The position numbers and the translations under genes were made by a program. Of a DNA stretch of 64,000 nt, positions 1 to 9,758 are shown piece after piece; position 1 is the stretch's first letter, and each line of letters starts with the position of its first letter. The stretch is from the NCBI RefSeq assembly GCF_009192735.1, contig NZ_VTFU01000003.1:1-64000 (forward strand). Reading direction: 5' to 3'. This stretch comes from Arthrobacter gandavensis (lineage in GTDB: Bacteria > Actinomycetota > Actinomycetes > Actinomycetales > Micrococcaceae). The notes beneath the pieces were generated by a model. The model saw nothing but the letters and a program-made list of their open reading frames with translations, was not told the DNA's origin and did not search any database.

Positions 1-699
1 ACAGATGCATGCGAAATACTCGGGAAAACTATTCCGGAAACCGGATAAAGTCTTTCTTTTCTCTTCGCTGCAGTGTTTCTTTATTCTATTTCATCCGGCC
101 GGTTTTAGCAATTCGGGATAATTCCCGGTTATTGCTGTTTTCGGTGGGATGACCCCGCGCAAAAGCCCCGGCTTTCCGTCCCGGGCCGTGAGGCGCAGGG
201 TGGATCACCAGGATGTTTTTGGTGGGGTTTGGCCGCCATGCTCGGGTTGTTTCTCAACTCCCGGCCGCGGCGACTTAGAAGACTTTACACAGGTTTGGAC
301 CCCGCCGCAAATCGGCTCCTCCCGCCCCTGAAACCACCGCCATCACGGCCCGCAACTGGGCGGGCGCTCTCTCCAAGCGCAGGCCACATCCCACCTCCCT
401 ATGGAGTCAGTTGCTGACTCGTCCCCTATAAGGGAGCCGCCTCTCTGCTCCCTCCGGCCGCTCCTACAAGAGGGCCGCCCTCCCTATAAGCAGCCGCCCC
501 TATAGAAGGGCGTTCCCTTTGCCTCCCTTATAGGGTCGGCTTTACCGGAGTACTGCAGGGACAACCTCGACAGCACGGGTGCAAGGACGTCACAGCGTGC
601 AGGATGGAGACAGGTGCTGCACCGATCAACCTTCTTGCCCTACGCCTTCTGTCCGGTTCCGTCCGGTCCGTTTTCACCAGTCCCCTGAAAGGAGACTCC
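1..699. other. Gene-poor upstream region
   Basis: No convincing protein gene is visible in this stretch. Two short open frames at 149-331 and 229-417 overlap in different frames, lack a good ribosome binding site and have no recognisable domain. The first 150 bases are unusually AT-rich for this genome and may hold the promoter or end of a gene outside the window. The stretch 397-537 carries a cluster of CCCTATA boxes, listed separately. The gene that follows starts at 700. Confidence 0.6.
397..537. repeat. Cluster of CCCTATA(A)GGG boxes
   Basis: Six related near-palindromic boxes lie in 140 bases: CCCTATGGAG (397-406), CCCCTATAAGGGAG (423-436), the degenerate CTCCTACAAGAGGG (461-474), TCCCTATAAGCAG (481-493), CCCCTATAGAAGGG (497-510) and the inverted copy CTCCCTTATAGGGT (523-536). 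Centres are about 17 to 39 bases apart. A perfect 7-base inverted repeat, GAGTCAG/CTGACTC with a 3-base loop, overlaps the first box at 404-420. The role is unknown. It could be a multi-site operator for the downstream acetyltransferase gene or decayed repeat DNA. Confidence 0.55.
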
Positions 700-1317
700 A
701 TGCCTGCGGCACCGCAGACTCCGCGGGGAACACCTCTCGTGCTCCCCGTCCTCCACGGCCCCAGGGTGATGCTCCGCGCCTTCACGCCTGCCGACGTCGT
801 CCTTATACAGTCGGCATCGCGTGATCCGCTGATTCCGCTGATCACCTCAGTGCCCTCCACCTCCGGAGAGCGTGAGGCACTTGCCTTCATCGAACGGCAG
901 CACCACCGGCTCGCCAGCGGCGCGGGCTGGTCCTTCGCTGTTGCCGATGCCGCAACCGGTGCCGCCGTGGGGCAGATTGGACTGTGGCCCGGGCAGTCCT
1001 CGCGCCGCACCGGAAATCCGGACACCATCGGCTACTGGATTGGCCCTGAGCACCGAAAGCAGGGGTATGCCGGCGAGGCTCTGAAGCTGCTCACGGAGTG
1101 GGGCATGACAGTCCGGCAGATGACGCGGATTGAGCTGTACATAGAGCCGTGGAACGAGGGCTCCTGGCGCACTGCCGAAAGCGCCGGCTACCGCAGGGAC
1201 AGGCTGCTGCCCTCCTGGCAGAAAATCGGGACGCAGTGGCGGGACATGTACCGGTACCTGCGGACGGCGGAACCGGCCGAAATCGACCCCCGCAAACCCG
1301 GCTCAAAAATCGGGTAG
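700..1317 (+). CDS. GNAT family N-acetyltransferase
   Basis: The 205-residue protein resembles the RimJ/RimL-type GNAT acetyltransferases that move an acetyl group from acetyl-CoA to an amine. The C-terminal half has the expected pattern: an IGYWIGPEHRKQGYAGEAL stretch, which is the acetyl-CoA binding segment (R/Q-x-x-G-x-G/A), then a beta strand reading RIELYIEPWNEGSW and an SAGY motif. The ATG at 700 is preferred over an upstream in-frame ATG at 604 because AAAGGAG sits just before it. The substrate cannot be told from sequence. It lies alone upstream of the SRP RNA gene. Confidence 0.8.
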   Translation: MPAAPQTPRGTPLVLPVLHGPRVMLRAFTPADVVLIQSASRDPLIPLITSVPSTSGEREALAFIERQHHRLASGAGWSFAVADAATGAAVGQIGLWPGQSSRRTGNPDTIGYWIGPEHRKQGYAGEALKLLTEWGMTVRQMTRIELYIEPWNEGSWRTAESAGYRRDRLLPSWQKIGTQWRDMYRYLRTAEPAEIDPRKPGSKIG

Positions 1318-1328
1318 ACTGTTTCCCG

Positions 1329-1413
1329 GCCCCTCATGTGGTGTCATCCTGTGAACTCCCCCAGGACCGGAAGGTAGCAAGGGTAAGCGGGCTCTGGCAG
1401 GTGCATGAGGGGT
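1329..1413 (+). ncRNA. ffs: Small signal recognition particle RNA (4.5S)
   Basis: The ends CCCCTCATG and CATGAGGGG pair to close a long hairpin. The apical part has the conserved domain IV signature: GGACCGGAAGGTAGCAAGGG, with the GGAA tetraloop that binds Ffh, and the asymmetric loop formed by the AGCA. The RNA ends in a run of T residues after 1413. A small SRP RNA directly upstream of dnaX is a common arrangement in Gram-positive bacteria. It acts with Ffh and FtsY in co-translational membrane targeting. The exact 5' end is uncertain by a few bases. Confidence 0.92.
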
Positions 1414-1497
1414 CTTTAATTTTTCAGGATCAACAGGTTTTCCCCGCGCCAGATGCCGGGATGCAAACCGTCAGTGCCAACCGATAGGGTTCTATCT

Positions 1498-4400
1498 GTG
1501 AGTACAGCCCTTTACCGCCGCTACCGTCCCGAGAGCTTCGCGGATGTGATCGGGCAGGAGCATGTCACGGAGCCGCTGATGGCGGCCCTCTCGAAAAACC
1601 GCGTAAATCACGCTTACCTTTTCTCCGGCCCGCGCGGCTGCGGCAAGACCACGTCCGCCCGCATCCTGGCCCGCTGCCTGAACTGCGCCGAAGGCCCGAC
1701 GCCGGTCCCCTGCGGCAAGTGCGACAGCTGCGTTGAGCTGGCCCGCAACGGATCGGGCAGCCTGGACGTCATCGAGATCGACGCTGCCAGCCACGGCGGC
1801 GTGGACGACGCCCGCGACCTGCGCGAACGCGCCACCTTCGCCCCGGTCCGCGACCGGTACAAGATCTTCATCATTGACGAAGCCCACATGGTGACCTCCG
1901 CCGGCTTCAACGCGCTGCTCAAGATCGTCGAAGAGCCGCCGGAGCACATCAAGTTCATCTTCGCCACCACGGAGCCGGACAAGGTCATTGGCACCATCCG
2001 CTCGCGCACCCACCACTATCCGTTCCGGCTGGTTCCGCCGGAACCGCTGCTCGCGTACCTGGACCGGCTGTGCCAGCAGGAAAACGTACCGGTGGCACCC
2101 GGGGTCCTGTCCCTCGTCATCCGCGCCGGGGGCGGTTCGGTCCGTGACTCGCTGTCCGTGCTGGATCAGCTGATGGCCGGAGCCGGACCAGCGGGCCTCG
2201 ACTACGAACTGGCCGTCAACCTCCTGGGTTACACGCCCATCTCACTGCTCGACGACGTCGTCGACGCCTTTGCCGCCGGCGATTCCGCCACTGTTTTCCG
2301 TGCGGTGGACCGGGTTATCCAGACCGGCCAGGATCCCCGGCGCTTCGTCGAAGACCTCCTCGAACGATTCCGCGACCTGATCATCGTGCACGCAATGCCG
2401 GACAGTGCGGCGGCGGTGCTGCGCGGCATGCCCGAAGACCAGATCAGCCGGATGAGCACCCAGGCGACCCAGCTGGGGGGCGCTGAACTTTCCCGCGCCG
2501 CGGACATTACCAACACGGCGCTGACCGAAATGACCGGCGCCACATCGCCCCGGCTGCACCTGGAACTGCTCTGCGCCCGCATCCTGCTGCCCGCGTCCGA
2601 TCAGACCGAACGGGGCACGGCGGCACGGGTGGACCGCATCGAACGGCGCCTGAGCTACGCCGGCGACAGCACCGAGGCCGTCGGCCGCGCGGCTGCGGCG
2701 TCCTCTCCCGTCGAGTCCATCCCGGCAGCACGCCCGACGCCGACGGAGGCACCCGCCGTTGTGGCGGACGCGCCCGCTGCCCGGCCAGAACCCGCACCCG
2801 AACCCGCGGCAGCTGCCGCCCCGGCTTCGGCCGGTAATACCGACAGCTCCCCCCTGGACTGGGGCGGCACCTGGGCCACGGCTCCCGAACCGCAAACAGC
2901 AGGAAACGGCTCTGCTGCCGAGTCAAAGGCTCCGGATGCTCCGGATGCTGCTGCGTCGGCCCCGGAACGGGACCGGCAGCCGGCGGCCTCAGCTCCGGAC
3001 CGTCAGCAGGCTCCGGCTGACTCCTCCAGCCAGCCCCCGGCCCGCCCCGCAGCACGGCAGGCGCCGTCCTCGCAGTGGGACCAGCAGGCTGCTCCTTCCG
3101 CGGCTGCCGCTCCGGCAGCAGCGCCGGCGGCCGGTGCCGCTCCGGGCTCCGCCCCCAGCGGCGGGCAGGTGGAAATGATCCGCCGCGCATGGCCTGAAAT
3201 CATGGATGCCCTCACCGGAATCCGGCGTGCCACCTGGCTCAACGTCAGCAAGAACGCCAGCCCCAAGGCGTTCGACGGCCGAATCCTGGAACTGGCGTTC
3301 AGCAATCAGGGCGCTGCCACCAACTTCAACCGCCCCGATCACCTGGAGAACCTCCGCAAGGCGGTGAGCCAGGTGCTCGGTGTGGACTGCCAGGTCAACG
3401 TGGTGCACGACAGTTCCGCGGCAGCGGGTGAGTCGGGCCCAAAAGCAGGTAGCCGGTTAACCCCGGCGCCGGCTTCCGCTCAAGTCCAGGCTCCGTCCCA
3501 GCACCAGTCCGCCCCGCAGCAGTCCCCGGCGTCGGACACCCAGGCATCCGTGCCGCAGTCACAGCCGTCCGTGCCGCAGCATGTGGATTCCCGCCAGTCG
3601 GCACAGCCCGGCCAGTCGGCACAGCCCGGCCAGTCGGGCCAGCCTGCACAGGCGGGCCAAACTCGCGGAGCCGCTGAGCCGCTGGGATCGACGCCGTCGC
3701 CGTCGGCACCTGCCGGCTCCGCAGCCCGCACCGCTCCGGTGCCGTCGGAAGCAGCACCTGTTCCCACCGTGCCTGCAGCCGGCGGCAAGGCCCCGGCCTG
3801 GCCGAACGCCGTCACCCCGGCACCCGCTGCGGAGGCAACAGCACCTCCTGCCGCTCCGGCGGACGCTGCCACCGTTACCCACGCTGCTTCGGTTACCCCT
3901 GCAGCTCCGGCAGCACACGGAGCTACGCCGGTGGCATCGGGGCCCGCAGCTGCCGCTGCCCTGAACCGGCGCCGCAGCCAGGGTTTCCAGAACGATTCCT
4001 CCAGCGCCGCACAGCACGGCGGGAGGCCGTCCCAGGCGCCGCAGCCTGCCACCCGGGGACGCAAGGCAGCAGCCGGTCCGCTTCCGGAAGACTGGCAGCA
4101 GGAACCGCCCGAAGATCCGTATGCGGGCGGACCGGAAAGCAACGCCTGGGAACAGGCAGAGCCGCCGGCCGATGTGTACTCGGCCGGACACCTGTCAGAC
4201 ACCGAATGGGCCGCGACCAACTGGGCCGGCACCGGTTCCTCTCCGGCGCGCCGGGAAGACCGGGGCAGCCAGCCGGTCCGGTCACAGGAGCCGGCCCCGG
4301 CACAGGCTTCGGCAGCTCCTGCAGCACCTCAGGCGCGTCCGCAGCAACAGGTACCGGCGCCGTCGTCGTCCCCTGCGCCGCCGTCGGCTCCCGCAGCAAC

Positions 4401-4629
4401 CGGCAACGGCAACCGTCCGCTGAGCCGCTACCAAAAGCTGTTGAATGAAGCCGCCCAGCGCGGCGGCCCGGTGAACACCTCGGCCGGGCGCGGCAACGTA
4501 AACTTGGTCGAAGACATCCCCAGCGCCGACGACATCAGGCTTGAGGATTCAGGACTGGTGGGTCGAAAAGCCATTGAACGGATCCTGGGCGGCCGGCTGA
4601 TCGAGGAACGCAGCCTCGACGGCCGCTGA
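1498..4629 (+). CDS. dnaX: DNA polymerase III subunits gamma and tau
   Basis: DnaX is the clamp-loader ATPase of the replicative polymerase. From the GTG at 1498 the protein has 1043 residues. Residues 44-51 are the Walker A motif GPRGCGKT. Cysteines near 63, 72, 75 and 78 form the zinc module. IIDEAH near 125 is Walker B, and an SRC-type region follows. After about residue 380 the protein becomes a very long Ala/Pro/Gln-rich region broken by one folded block (about 560-640), the tau-type domain. An earlier in-frame ATG at 1453 would overlap the region just after the SRP RNA, so the GTG after GATAGGG is preferred. The disordered tail makes this protein far longer than the 600-700 residues usual elsewhere. 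Confidence 0.95.
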   Translation: MSTALYRRYRPESFADVIGQEHVTEPLMAALSKNRVNHAYLFSGPRGCGKTTSARILARCLNCAEGPTPVPCGKCDSCVELARNGSGSLDVIEIDAASHGGVDDARDLRERATFAPVRDRYKIFIIDEAHMVTSAGFNALLKIVEEPPEHIKFIFATTEPDKVIGTIRSRTHHYPFRLVPPEPLLAYLDRLCQQENVPVAPGVLSLVIRAGGGSVRDSLSVLDQLMAGAGPAGLDYELAVNLLGYTPISLLDDVVDAFAAGDSATVFRAVDRVIQTGQDPRRFVEDLLERFRDLIIVHAMPDSAAAVLRGMPEDQISRMSTQATQLGGAELSRAADITNTALTEMTGATSPRLHLELLCARILLPASDQTERGTAARVDRIERRLSYAGDSTEAVGRAAAASSPVESIPAARPTPTEAPAVVADAPAARPEPAPEPAAAAAPASAGNTDSSPLDWGGTWATAPEPQTAGNGSAAESKAPDAPDAAASAPERDRQPAASAPDRQQAPADSSSQPPARPAARQAPSSQWDQQAAPSAAAAPAAAPAAGAAPGSAPSGGQVEMIRRAWPEIMDALTGIRRATWLNVSKNASPKAFDGRILELAFSNQGAATNFNRPDHLENLRKAVSQVLGVDCQVNVVHDSSAAAGESGPKAGSRLTPAPASAQVQAPSQHQSAPQQSPASDTQASVPQSQPSVPQHVDSRQSAQPGQSAQPGQSGQPAQAGQTRGAAEPLGSTPSPSAPAGSAARTAPVPSEAAPVPTVPAAGGKAPAWPNAVTPAPAAEATAPPAAPADAATVTHAASVTPAAPAAHGATPVASGPAAAAALNRRRSQGFQNDSSSAAQHGGRPSQAPQPATRGRKAAAGPLPEDWQQEPPEDPYAGGPESNAWEQAEPPADVYSAGHLSDTEWAATNWAGTGSSPARREDRGSQPVRSQEPAPAQASAAPAAPQARPQQQVPAPSSSPAPPSAPAATGNGNRPLSRYQKLLNEAAQRGGPVNTSAGRGNVNLVEDIPSADDIRLEDSGLVGRKAIERILGGRLIEERSLDGR

Positions 4630-4718
4630 CCCTTGCCGCTCCGGCACACCGCATCTGCAGGTCTCCCCACGAGTGGCCGCACAGACACAGCGCACATCTA
4701 TCCAGCAGAGAAGGTCAC

Positions 4719-5315
4719 GTGTACGAAGGTGCCGTTCAGGAACTTATTGATGAGCTCGGCAGGCTCCCGGGCATCGGCCCCAAGTCGGCCCAGCGCATTG
4801 CTTTTCACATCCTGGAAGCAGATCCGGACGATATGCGGAAGCTCGCTTCGTCCATCGTCACGGTGAAGGACAAGGTCAAGTTCTGCAGTATCTGCGGCAA
4901 CGTGACCGAGCAGGAGACCTGCGCCATTTGCCGCGACACGCGCCGGGACCCGACCATGATCTGCGTGGTGGAGGAATCCAAGGACGTCATCGCGGTGGAG
5001 CGCACCCGTTCCTTCCGCGGCCGATACCACGTGCTTGGCGGCGCCATTAACCCGATTGCCGGAATTGGGCCGGACCAGCTGCGCATCCGCGAACTGCTCA
5101 GCCGACTGTCCGATGAGCAGATCTCCGAGATCATCATCGCCACCGACCCGAACCTCGAGGGTGAGGCAACCGCCACCTACCTGTCACGGATGCTGAAGAC
5201 CCTGGGCATCAACGTCACGCGCCTGGCCTCGGGCCTGCCCGTGGGCGGAGACCTGGAGTACGCCGACGAAATCACGCTGGGCCGGGCCTTCGAGGGCCGC
5301 CGCAGCATGTCTTAG
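4719..5315 (+). CDS. recR: Recombination mediator protein RecR
   Basis: RecR acts with RecF and RecO to load RecA on gapped DNA. The 198-residue length is typical. The N-terminal helix-hairpin-helix reads [19 protein letters not shown] four-cysteine zinc finger follows as CSIC and CAIC (about residues 56-72). The Toprim domain begins with ICVVEESKD and includes [12 protein letters not shown]. The start is a GTG after GAGAAGG. It lies 89 bases behind dnaX on the same strand, the conserved dnaX-recR order. Confidence 0.96.
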   Translation: MYEGAVQELIDELGRLPGIGPKSAQRIAFHILEADPDDMRKLASSIVTVKDKVKFCSICGNVTEQETCAICRDTRRDPTMICVVEESKDVIAVERTRSFRGRYHVLGGAINPIAGIGPDQLRIRELLSRLSDEQISEIIIATDPNLEGEATATYLSRMLKTLGINVTRLASGLPVGGDLEYADEITLGRAFEGRRSMS

Positions 5316-5354
5316 CCGAAGCGGCGGCCGCGGGGCCGGGCGGCACAGCGGTCT

Positions 5355-5372
5355 GGCGGCCGCGGGGCCGCC
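5355..5372. terminator. Short GC hairpin between convergent genes
   Basis: GGCGGCC and GGCCGCC form a perfect 7-base stem with a GCGG loop between recR and the convergent ABC permease gene. There is no T run on either side, so intrinsic termination is only a possibility. The same GCGGCCGCGGGGCCG string also occurs about 30 bases upstream as a direct repeat. Confidence 0.3.
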
Positions 5373-5404
5373 GGCAAACCCGCCGCGGTCCGGGGCGCGG
5401 AAGG

Positions 5405-6484
5405 CTAAGCGATCCGCGTCCCCGCTGCCAGCCGGCGGACCGGCGTGACCAGCCGGCGCCGGCCGAAGGCCAGGAGCACACCGGCCAGCGCGAGCTGTAC
5501 CACCAACCCCAAGGGCCAGATGGGGAACGTGTCCGGTGCGGCCGGCTGGACCTCTCCGTTTACGCACGGCTGGGTGTACTCAGGTCCCGCCTGGGCCAGC
5601 CGCACCGTGCTGCTGATGCCCTGCATGACCCCGGTTGGCGTGTAGTTGTACGGGTCCGGGTCCGCTTCCTCGTGCGGAATCGCATCGGCCACAATGACAA
5701 AGGGATTGGCCGCCAGGAACCATGCCACCCGTTCGGTGTGCACCACCGGCGTGTCCATGATCGGCCCCTCGCAGATATACCCGGGGCCAGCGTCCGAATC
5801 CGGGGTCAGCGGCGCGTAGGACTCGTAGGTCGGATAGTTGGCCTTCACCGTGCCCTGCACCAGGGTCAGGCTCAGCCCGAAACCGATCAGCGTCCCCAGT
5901 CCCAGCAGCGCCACCAGCATGTAGGTGACCACAATGGAAAAGAGTGGACGGTTGGCAATGGCGGACACGCCCAGCCCGATGGCGCAAACGATGCCCAGCT
6001 CCACGGCCAGCATGACCACGGCGACAACGGCGGACAGCGGCCGCACTCCGCCCAGCGCGAGTCCCCAGATCAGAAACGGAAGACTCGCCACCAGGAAACC
6101 CAGGGACGCCACCCACGAGGCCAGCCATTTTCCGGCCAGGATTTGTCCCGGGGTCAAGAGAGTGACCTGCAGGATGGCCAGGGTCCCGGCGGCACGGTCA
6201 CCGTTGACCGCGTTGGCGGACAGCGCGGGAGCCAGCAGCAGCCCGAAGAACAGGACAAACCCCACGATCAACTCGTAGAGCACCGGCCCGGTTGGCCCGT
6301 CGGACGCCGAGGCATTCGCCGCCGTCAGCGCGGCCACCAGCCCAATGACGACAAACCAAACGGCCAGAAGGATGTACCAGCCGCGGGACCTGACGCGTTG
6401 TTTGATTTCCAGGGCAAAAACGGAACGGATGCCGCTCAGGGGCCGCAGGTGTGCCGGGACTGTGACGGTGCTTTGGGTGCTCAT
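5405..6484 (-). CDS. ABC-2 type transporter permease
   Basis: This is the membrane half of an ATP-driven exporter. The 359 residues begin with a short cytoplasmic part (SVFALEIKQRVRSRGWYILLA, typical of ABC-2 permeases) and contain about six hydrophobic spans, including a long extracytoplasmic segment between the fifth and last span with several cysteines. Its start overlaps the end of the upstream ATPase gene by four bases (ATGA), so the two are translated together. The substrate cannot be inferred; small lipids, peptides or drugs are all possible. Confidence 0.8.
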   Translation of the reverse strand: MSTQSTVTVPAHLRPLSGIRSVFALEIKQRVRSRGWYILLAVWFVVIGLVAALTAANASASDGPTGPVLYELIVGFVLFFGLLLAPALSANAVNGDRAAGTLAILQVTLLTPGQILAGKWLASWVASLGFLVASLPFLIWGLALGGVRPLSAVVAVVMLAVELGIVCAIGLGVSAIANRPLFSIVVTYMLVALLGLGTLIGFGLSLTLVQGTVKANYPTYESYAPLTPDSDAGPGYICEGPIMDTPVVHTERVAWFLAANPFVIVADAIPHEEADPDPYNYTPTGVMQGISSTVRLAQAGPEYTQPCVNGEVQPAAPDTFPIWPLGLVVQLALAGVLLAFGRRRLVTPVRRLAAGTRIA

Positions 6485-7467
6485 CGGCGATCGGTGTCCA
6501 AGCTCATGTAGGTCTCTTCCAGGGCCCCGCCGGCAGGAGCAAAGGCAATAACCGAAATATCGGCAAGGACCAGGGAACGCAGCAGCGCTGCCGCCGCGTT
6601 CTCTCCCGTGAGCCGAACCTGAACCGCCGGCCTGCGGTCATCCCCCTGCATGCGGTGCGGAACCTGCAGTGTTTCGAGTTGCCGCAGCAGGGAACCGTCG
6701 TCAAGCGCGCGGACCGTGTACCACCGGGGCTGCGCTCCGGCGTCGGCCAGTGACTGCGTGGTGACAGTCTCGCCCCGCGCCACGAACACCGCCCGGTCCG
6801 CCATCTCATCCAGTTCCGAAAGGACATGCGAGGAGACCACCACGGTTTTGCCTTCAGCGGCGAGCCTGCGCAGCAGCACCCGCAGGTCCACCCGGGATCC
6901 GGGGTCCAGTCCGGACGCCGGCTCATCCAGCAGGAGAACCTCAGGATCATGGATCAGGGACCGCGCCAGGCTCAACCGCTGCTGCTGCCCGCGGGAAAAG
7001 ACCCGCGCCGGTTTGTCCGCCAGGTCGCTCAGGTGCACGGTTTCCAGCAGTTCGGCCGCGCGGGCCCTGGCAGCCGGAACAGTCATGCCATAAAAGGCGC
7101 CCATGGCCAGCAGGATCTCCGTGGCGGTCAGCGAATCCCAGCTGCCCAGGGTGTCCGGCATCCAGCCGACGCGGCTGCGGACCTGCCCGGGATCGGTGGT
7201 CGGGTCGAAACCGCCGATCCGCACCTCTCCGGCATCGGGCGCCAGCAGGGATGCCAGCATCAGCAGCAGCGTCGTCTTCCCCGACCCGTTAGGACCAATC
7301 AGGGCTGTCACCGCCCCGGACGGAGCCGTGAAGTCCATGCCCCGCACCGCCTCCACAGCACCGAACCGGCGCCGGACTCCCAGGGCGCTCACCCCTGCGC
7401 GCCCGGCAGCGGAACCGCTGCGCACATTGTTTATCCCGGGGTTCTCCGCGGGCTCACCGTTGGCCAT
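6481..7467 (-). CDS. ABC transporter ATP-binding protein
   Basis: The 328-residue protein is the ATPase of the exporter whose permease follows directly. It has Walker A GPNGSGKTT, a Q-loop region, the signature FSRGQQQRLSLARSL (an SRGQQ variant of LSGGQ), Walker B EVLLLDEPASGLDP and an H-loop with SSHVLSELDEMAD. After about residue 225 there is an accessory C-terminal domain, as in Nat/Ccm-type exporters. Transcription runs leftward from about 7500, divergent from lysC. Confidence 0.85.
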   Translation of the reverse strand: MANGEPAENPGINNVRSGSAAGRAGVSALGVRRRFGAVEAVRGMDFTAPSGAVTALIGPNGSGKTTLLLMLASLLAPDAGEVRIGGFDPTTDPGQVRSRVGWMPDTLGSWDSLTATEILLAMGAFYGMTVPAARARAAELLETVHLSDLADKPARVFSRGQQQRLSLARSLIHDPEVLLLDEPASGLDPGSRVDLRVLLRRLAAEGKTVVVSSHVLSELDEMADRAVFVARGETVTTQSLADAGAQPRWYTVRALDDGSLLRQLETLQVPHRMQGDDRRPAVQVRLTGENAAAALLRSLVLADISVIAFAPAGGALEETYMSLDTDRR

Positions 7468-7704
7468 GGCCCCACCCTAGGAGCGGGTGGACGGAACCGC
7501 GGCGCCGGACTCGCCCAAACGTGACGTTAAGTTCATATGTCCGGCGGTATTTCGGCGCGGAACGGCAGCAGCGATAGACTTTTGCTGATTGGCCGCAGGA
7601 TTTGCGGCCCGGCTCCCCCGGAGTCCCTGGGGGCAGAAAGCAGATGCACCGCGCCGAGGATGTCGCCGGGCACCAACCGGAAGTGATGCAGAGAGCGTGT
7701 ACGC

Positions 7705-8991
7705 ATGAGCCTGATAGTGCAGAAATTCGGCGGGTCCTCCGTATCGGACGCCGAAGGCATCAAGCGCGTCGCCAAGCGTGTGGTGGACACCCACGCCGCC
7801 GGCAACGAGGTGGTCGTGGTGGTCTCCGCCATGGGCGATTCCACCGACGAGCTGCTGGACCTGGCCGGACAGATCACCTCCGGCGGCAACGCCCGCGAAA
7901 TGGACATGCTGCTGAGCGCCGGGGAACGCATTTCCATGGCACTGCTGGCCATGGCGATCAATGAGCTCGGCGGCTCCGCCCAGTCCTTTACCGGCAGCCA
8001 GGCCGGCATGATCACCGACGCCATCCACGGCAAGGCGCGCATCATCGACGTGTCACCGCACCGGATCAAGACGGCGATCGAAAAGGGCGACGTCGCCATC
8101 GTTGCCGGATTCCAGGGCATGAGCCGCGACAGCCACGACATCACCACCCTGGGCCGCGGCGGCTCGGACACCACCGCCGTCGCCCTCGCCGCTGCGCTGG
8201 GCGCGGATGTCTGCGAGATCTACACCGACGTTGACGGCATCTACACGGCGGATCCCCGCGTGGTCTCGTCCGCCCAGAAGATTGACACGATCTCCAGCGA
8301 GGAAATGCTGGAGCTGGCCGCCTCGGGCGCCAAGATCCTGCACCTGCGCTGCGTGGAGTACGCCCGCCGCTTCGGCGTGCCGCTGCACGTGCGGTCCTCC
8401 TTCAGCCAGCATGAGGGAACCTGGGTCCTGCCCAGCCCCGACGACAAGATCAAGATTCAAGAGGGAGAACCCTTGGAACAGCCCATCATTTCCGGTGTTG
8501 CACATGACCGCTCGGAGGCCAAGGTCACCGTGATCGGCGTCCCCGACATTCCCGGCAAGGCAGCGGAGATCTTCGGCATCGTGGCCGGAGCCAACTCCAA
8601 CATCGACATGATCGTCCAGAACGTGTCCACCCAGGGCTCGGGCAAGACCGACATTTCCTTCACGCTGCCGATCATCGACGGCAAGGACGCCATCGATGCG
8701 CTGAACGCGGCCAAGGAAGAGGTTGGGTTCGACACGGTCGACTACGACGAGCAGATAGGCAAGCTGTCGCTGATCGGTGCCGGCATGCGGTCCAACCCCG
8801 GCGTGTCACACCGCTTCTTCGAAGCCCTGCACCATGCCGGCGTGAACATCGACATGATTTCCACGTCTGAGATCCGCATTTCCGTCGTCACCGATGCCAA
8901 GCTCCTGGACACGGCGGTCCGCGCGGTCCACGCGGCGTTTGGGCTCGACGGCGACGACGAAGCCACCGTTTACGGCGGCACCGGGCGCTAA
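7705..8991 (+). CDS. lysC: Aspartate kinase
   Basis: It phosphorylates aspartate, the first step to lysine, threonine, methionine and diaminopimelate. The 428-residue protein opens with the kinase motif VQKFGGSSV (residues 5-13). The kinase domain runs to about 250, followed by two ACT domains (about 265-340 and 345-425), with VQNVSTQGSGKTDISF in the first. This layout matches the alpha subunit of the Corynebacterium enzyme (421 residues), which is feedback inhibited by lysine plus threonine. An internal start for a beta subunit is listed separately. No asd gene follows directly, unlike in Corynebacterium. The next gene points the other way. Confidence 0.95.
   Translation: MSLIVQKFGGSSVSDAEGIKRVAKRVVDTHAAGNEVVVVVSAMGDSTDELLDLAGQITSGGNAREMDMLLSAGERISMALLAMAINELGGSAQSFTGSQAGMITDAIHGKARIIDVSPHRIKTAIEKGDVAIVAGFQGMSRDSHDITTLGRGGSDTTAVALAAALGADVCEIYTDVDGIYTADPRVVSSAQKIDTISSEEMLELAASGAKILHLRCVEYARRFGVPLHVRSSFSQHEGTWVLPSPDDKIKIQEGEPLEQPIISGVAHDRSEAKVTVIGVPDIPGKAAEIFGIVAGANSNIDMIVQNVSTQGSGKTDISFTLPIIDGKDAIDALNAAKEEVGFDTVDYDEQIGKLSLIGAGMRSNPGVSHRFFEALHHAGVNIDMISTSEIRISVVTDAKLLDTAVRAVHAAFGLDGDDEATVYGGTGR
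8461..8475 (+). promoter_or_regulatory. Internal ribosome binding site and TTG start for aspartokinase beta
   Basis: Inside lysC, a GAGGGAGA Shine-Dalgarno sequence at 8461-8468 precedes an in-frame TTG at 8473 (codon 257). Starting there gives a 172-residue protein containing only the two ACT domains, which is the length of the Corynebacterium glutamicum LysC beta subunit. In that family alpha2-beta2 enzymes form from one overlapping gene. The purine-rich string also encodes the linker QEGEP. Confidence 0.7.
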
Positions 8992-9017
8992 CACCGGGGG
9001 AAGCTCAGCGGAGTTCC

Positions 9018-9332
9018 TCAGAGTTCGGGGGCGTTCAGGGGCGGCCGGTTGGAAAAATACCGGTACGTTACTTCCGGTCCCGCTGGGTTCGGCTCCACCG
9101 GTAACGTCCTGCGGACACCGTAGTGCCGGCCGCCGGTATCGGTTTCCACGCTGATGGACGCCAATTGCCGGTCAATCTCGTCTTCCACCGGATCATGAAG
9201 GTGCCTGACAGGTTCGGTGAACCGGTCCCGTTCCGCATCCCCGTAAAAGACGGACACCATGTGGGCCAGCCTGCCCAGCGGTCCCCCTCCATGCGTGGCG
9301 GGTGCGGGCCGGGGCATAATTTCATCGCTCAT
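9018..9332 (-). CDS. Conserved hypothetical protein
   Basis: The 104-residue protein is not a family I can name. It begins after AAGGAAC with an ATG. The sequence is soluble and charged, with a run of acidic residues (DPVEDEIDRQ) in the middle and Pro-rich ends. It has no signal peptide, membrane span or cysteine. It converges with lysC 26 bases away and is followed upstream by another small unknown gene on the same strand. Shadow frames exist here, but this one has the best start and length. Confidence 0.5.
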   Translation of the reverse strand: MSDEIMPRPAPATHGGGPLGRLAHMVSVFYGDAERDRFTEPVRHLHDPVEDEIDRQLASISVETDTGGRHYGVRRTLPVEPNPAGPEVTYRYFSNRPPLNAPEL

Positions 9333-9492
9333 GGAGAGTTCCTTGTGCGGTCGAGGCCGGAGGAATCCCTGGGTGAGGGCTCCGGGGGTTCATCAACCGT
9401 ACGCTTCGGAAACCCCCTGACGAGGGGTCTGCGCAAAAACTCTTCGGACTTCGGTGTCCAAGGTGCCGGAGCTCTGGCGCCGGCGGCCGAAC

Positions 9493-9708
9493 CTACTCCG
9501 GCTGACGCGGAACGATGTAGCTGCTGCCGTCGGCTCGGGTAACCGTCTCCCACAGGGCCTTTTCCTGTGCCTGCTGCTCCTTGAGGAGCTGCTGGTTTTC
9601 CTCAGTCATGGGGTGGTCCAGGGAACTGGTCTGGGCAGGACCGAAAATCATCCGGACCTTACCTGTGGTCCGCATGAATTTCGAGGTAAAGCTCTCTTTG
9701 TCCGCCAT
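9493..9708 (-). CDS. Small hypothetical protein, divergent from ohrR
   Basis: From the ATG at 9708 (after GAAAGG) it encodes 71 residues: a basic N-terminus (ESFTSKFMRTTGKVRM), a short linker and a Gln/Glu-rich helical part (ENQQLLKEQQAQEKALW). A GTG three codons earlier is also in frame. There is no signal or membrane segment. The function is unknown. Its start faces the ohrR gene across an 82-base region holding a perfect palindrome, so both may be controlled by OhrR. Confidence 0.5.
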   Translation of the reverse strand: MADKESFTSKFMRTTGKVRMIFGPAQTSSLDHPMTEENQQLLKEQQAQEKALWETVTRADGSSYIVPRQPE

Positions 9709-9758
9709 CTCCAGCACCTTTCCGCAGCGACTACTCCTGTTGCCATAGTACGCTAATG

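Noticed and set aside
3480-4232. Overlapping antisense frames in the dnaX tail
   Set aside because: The Ala/Pro-rich tail keeps all frames open. The antisense products are Gly/Ala/Cys-rich low-complexity sequence.
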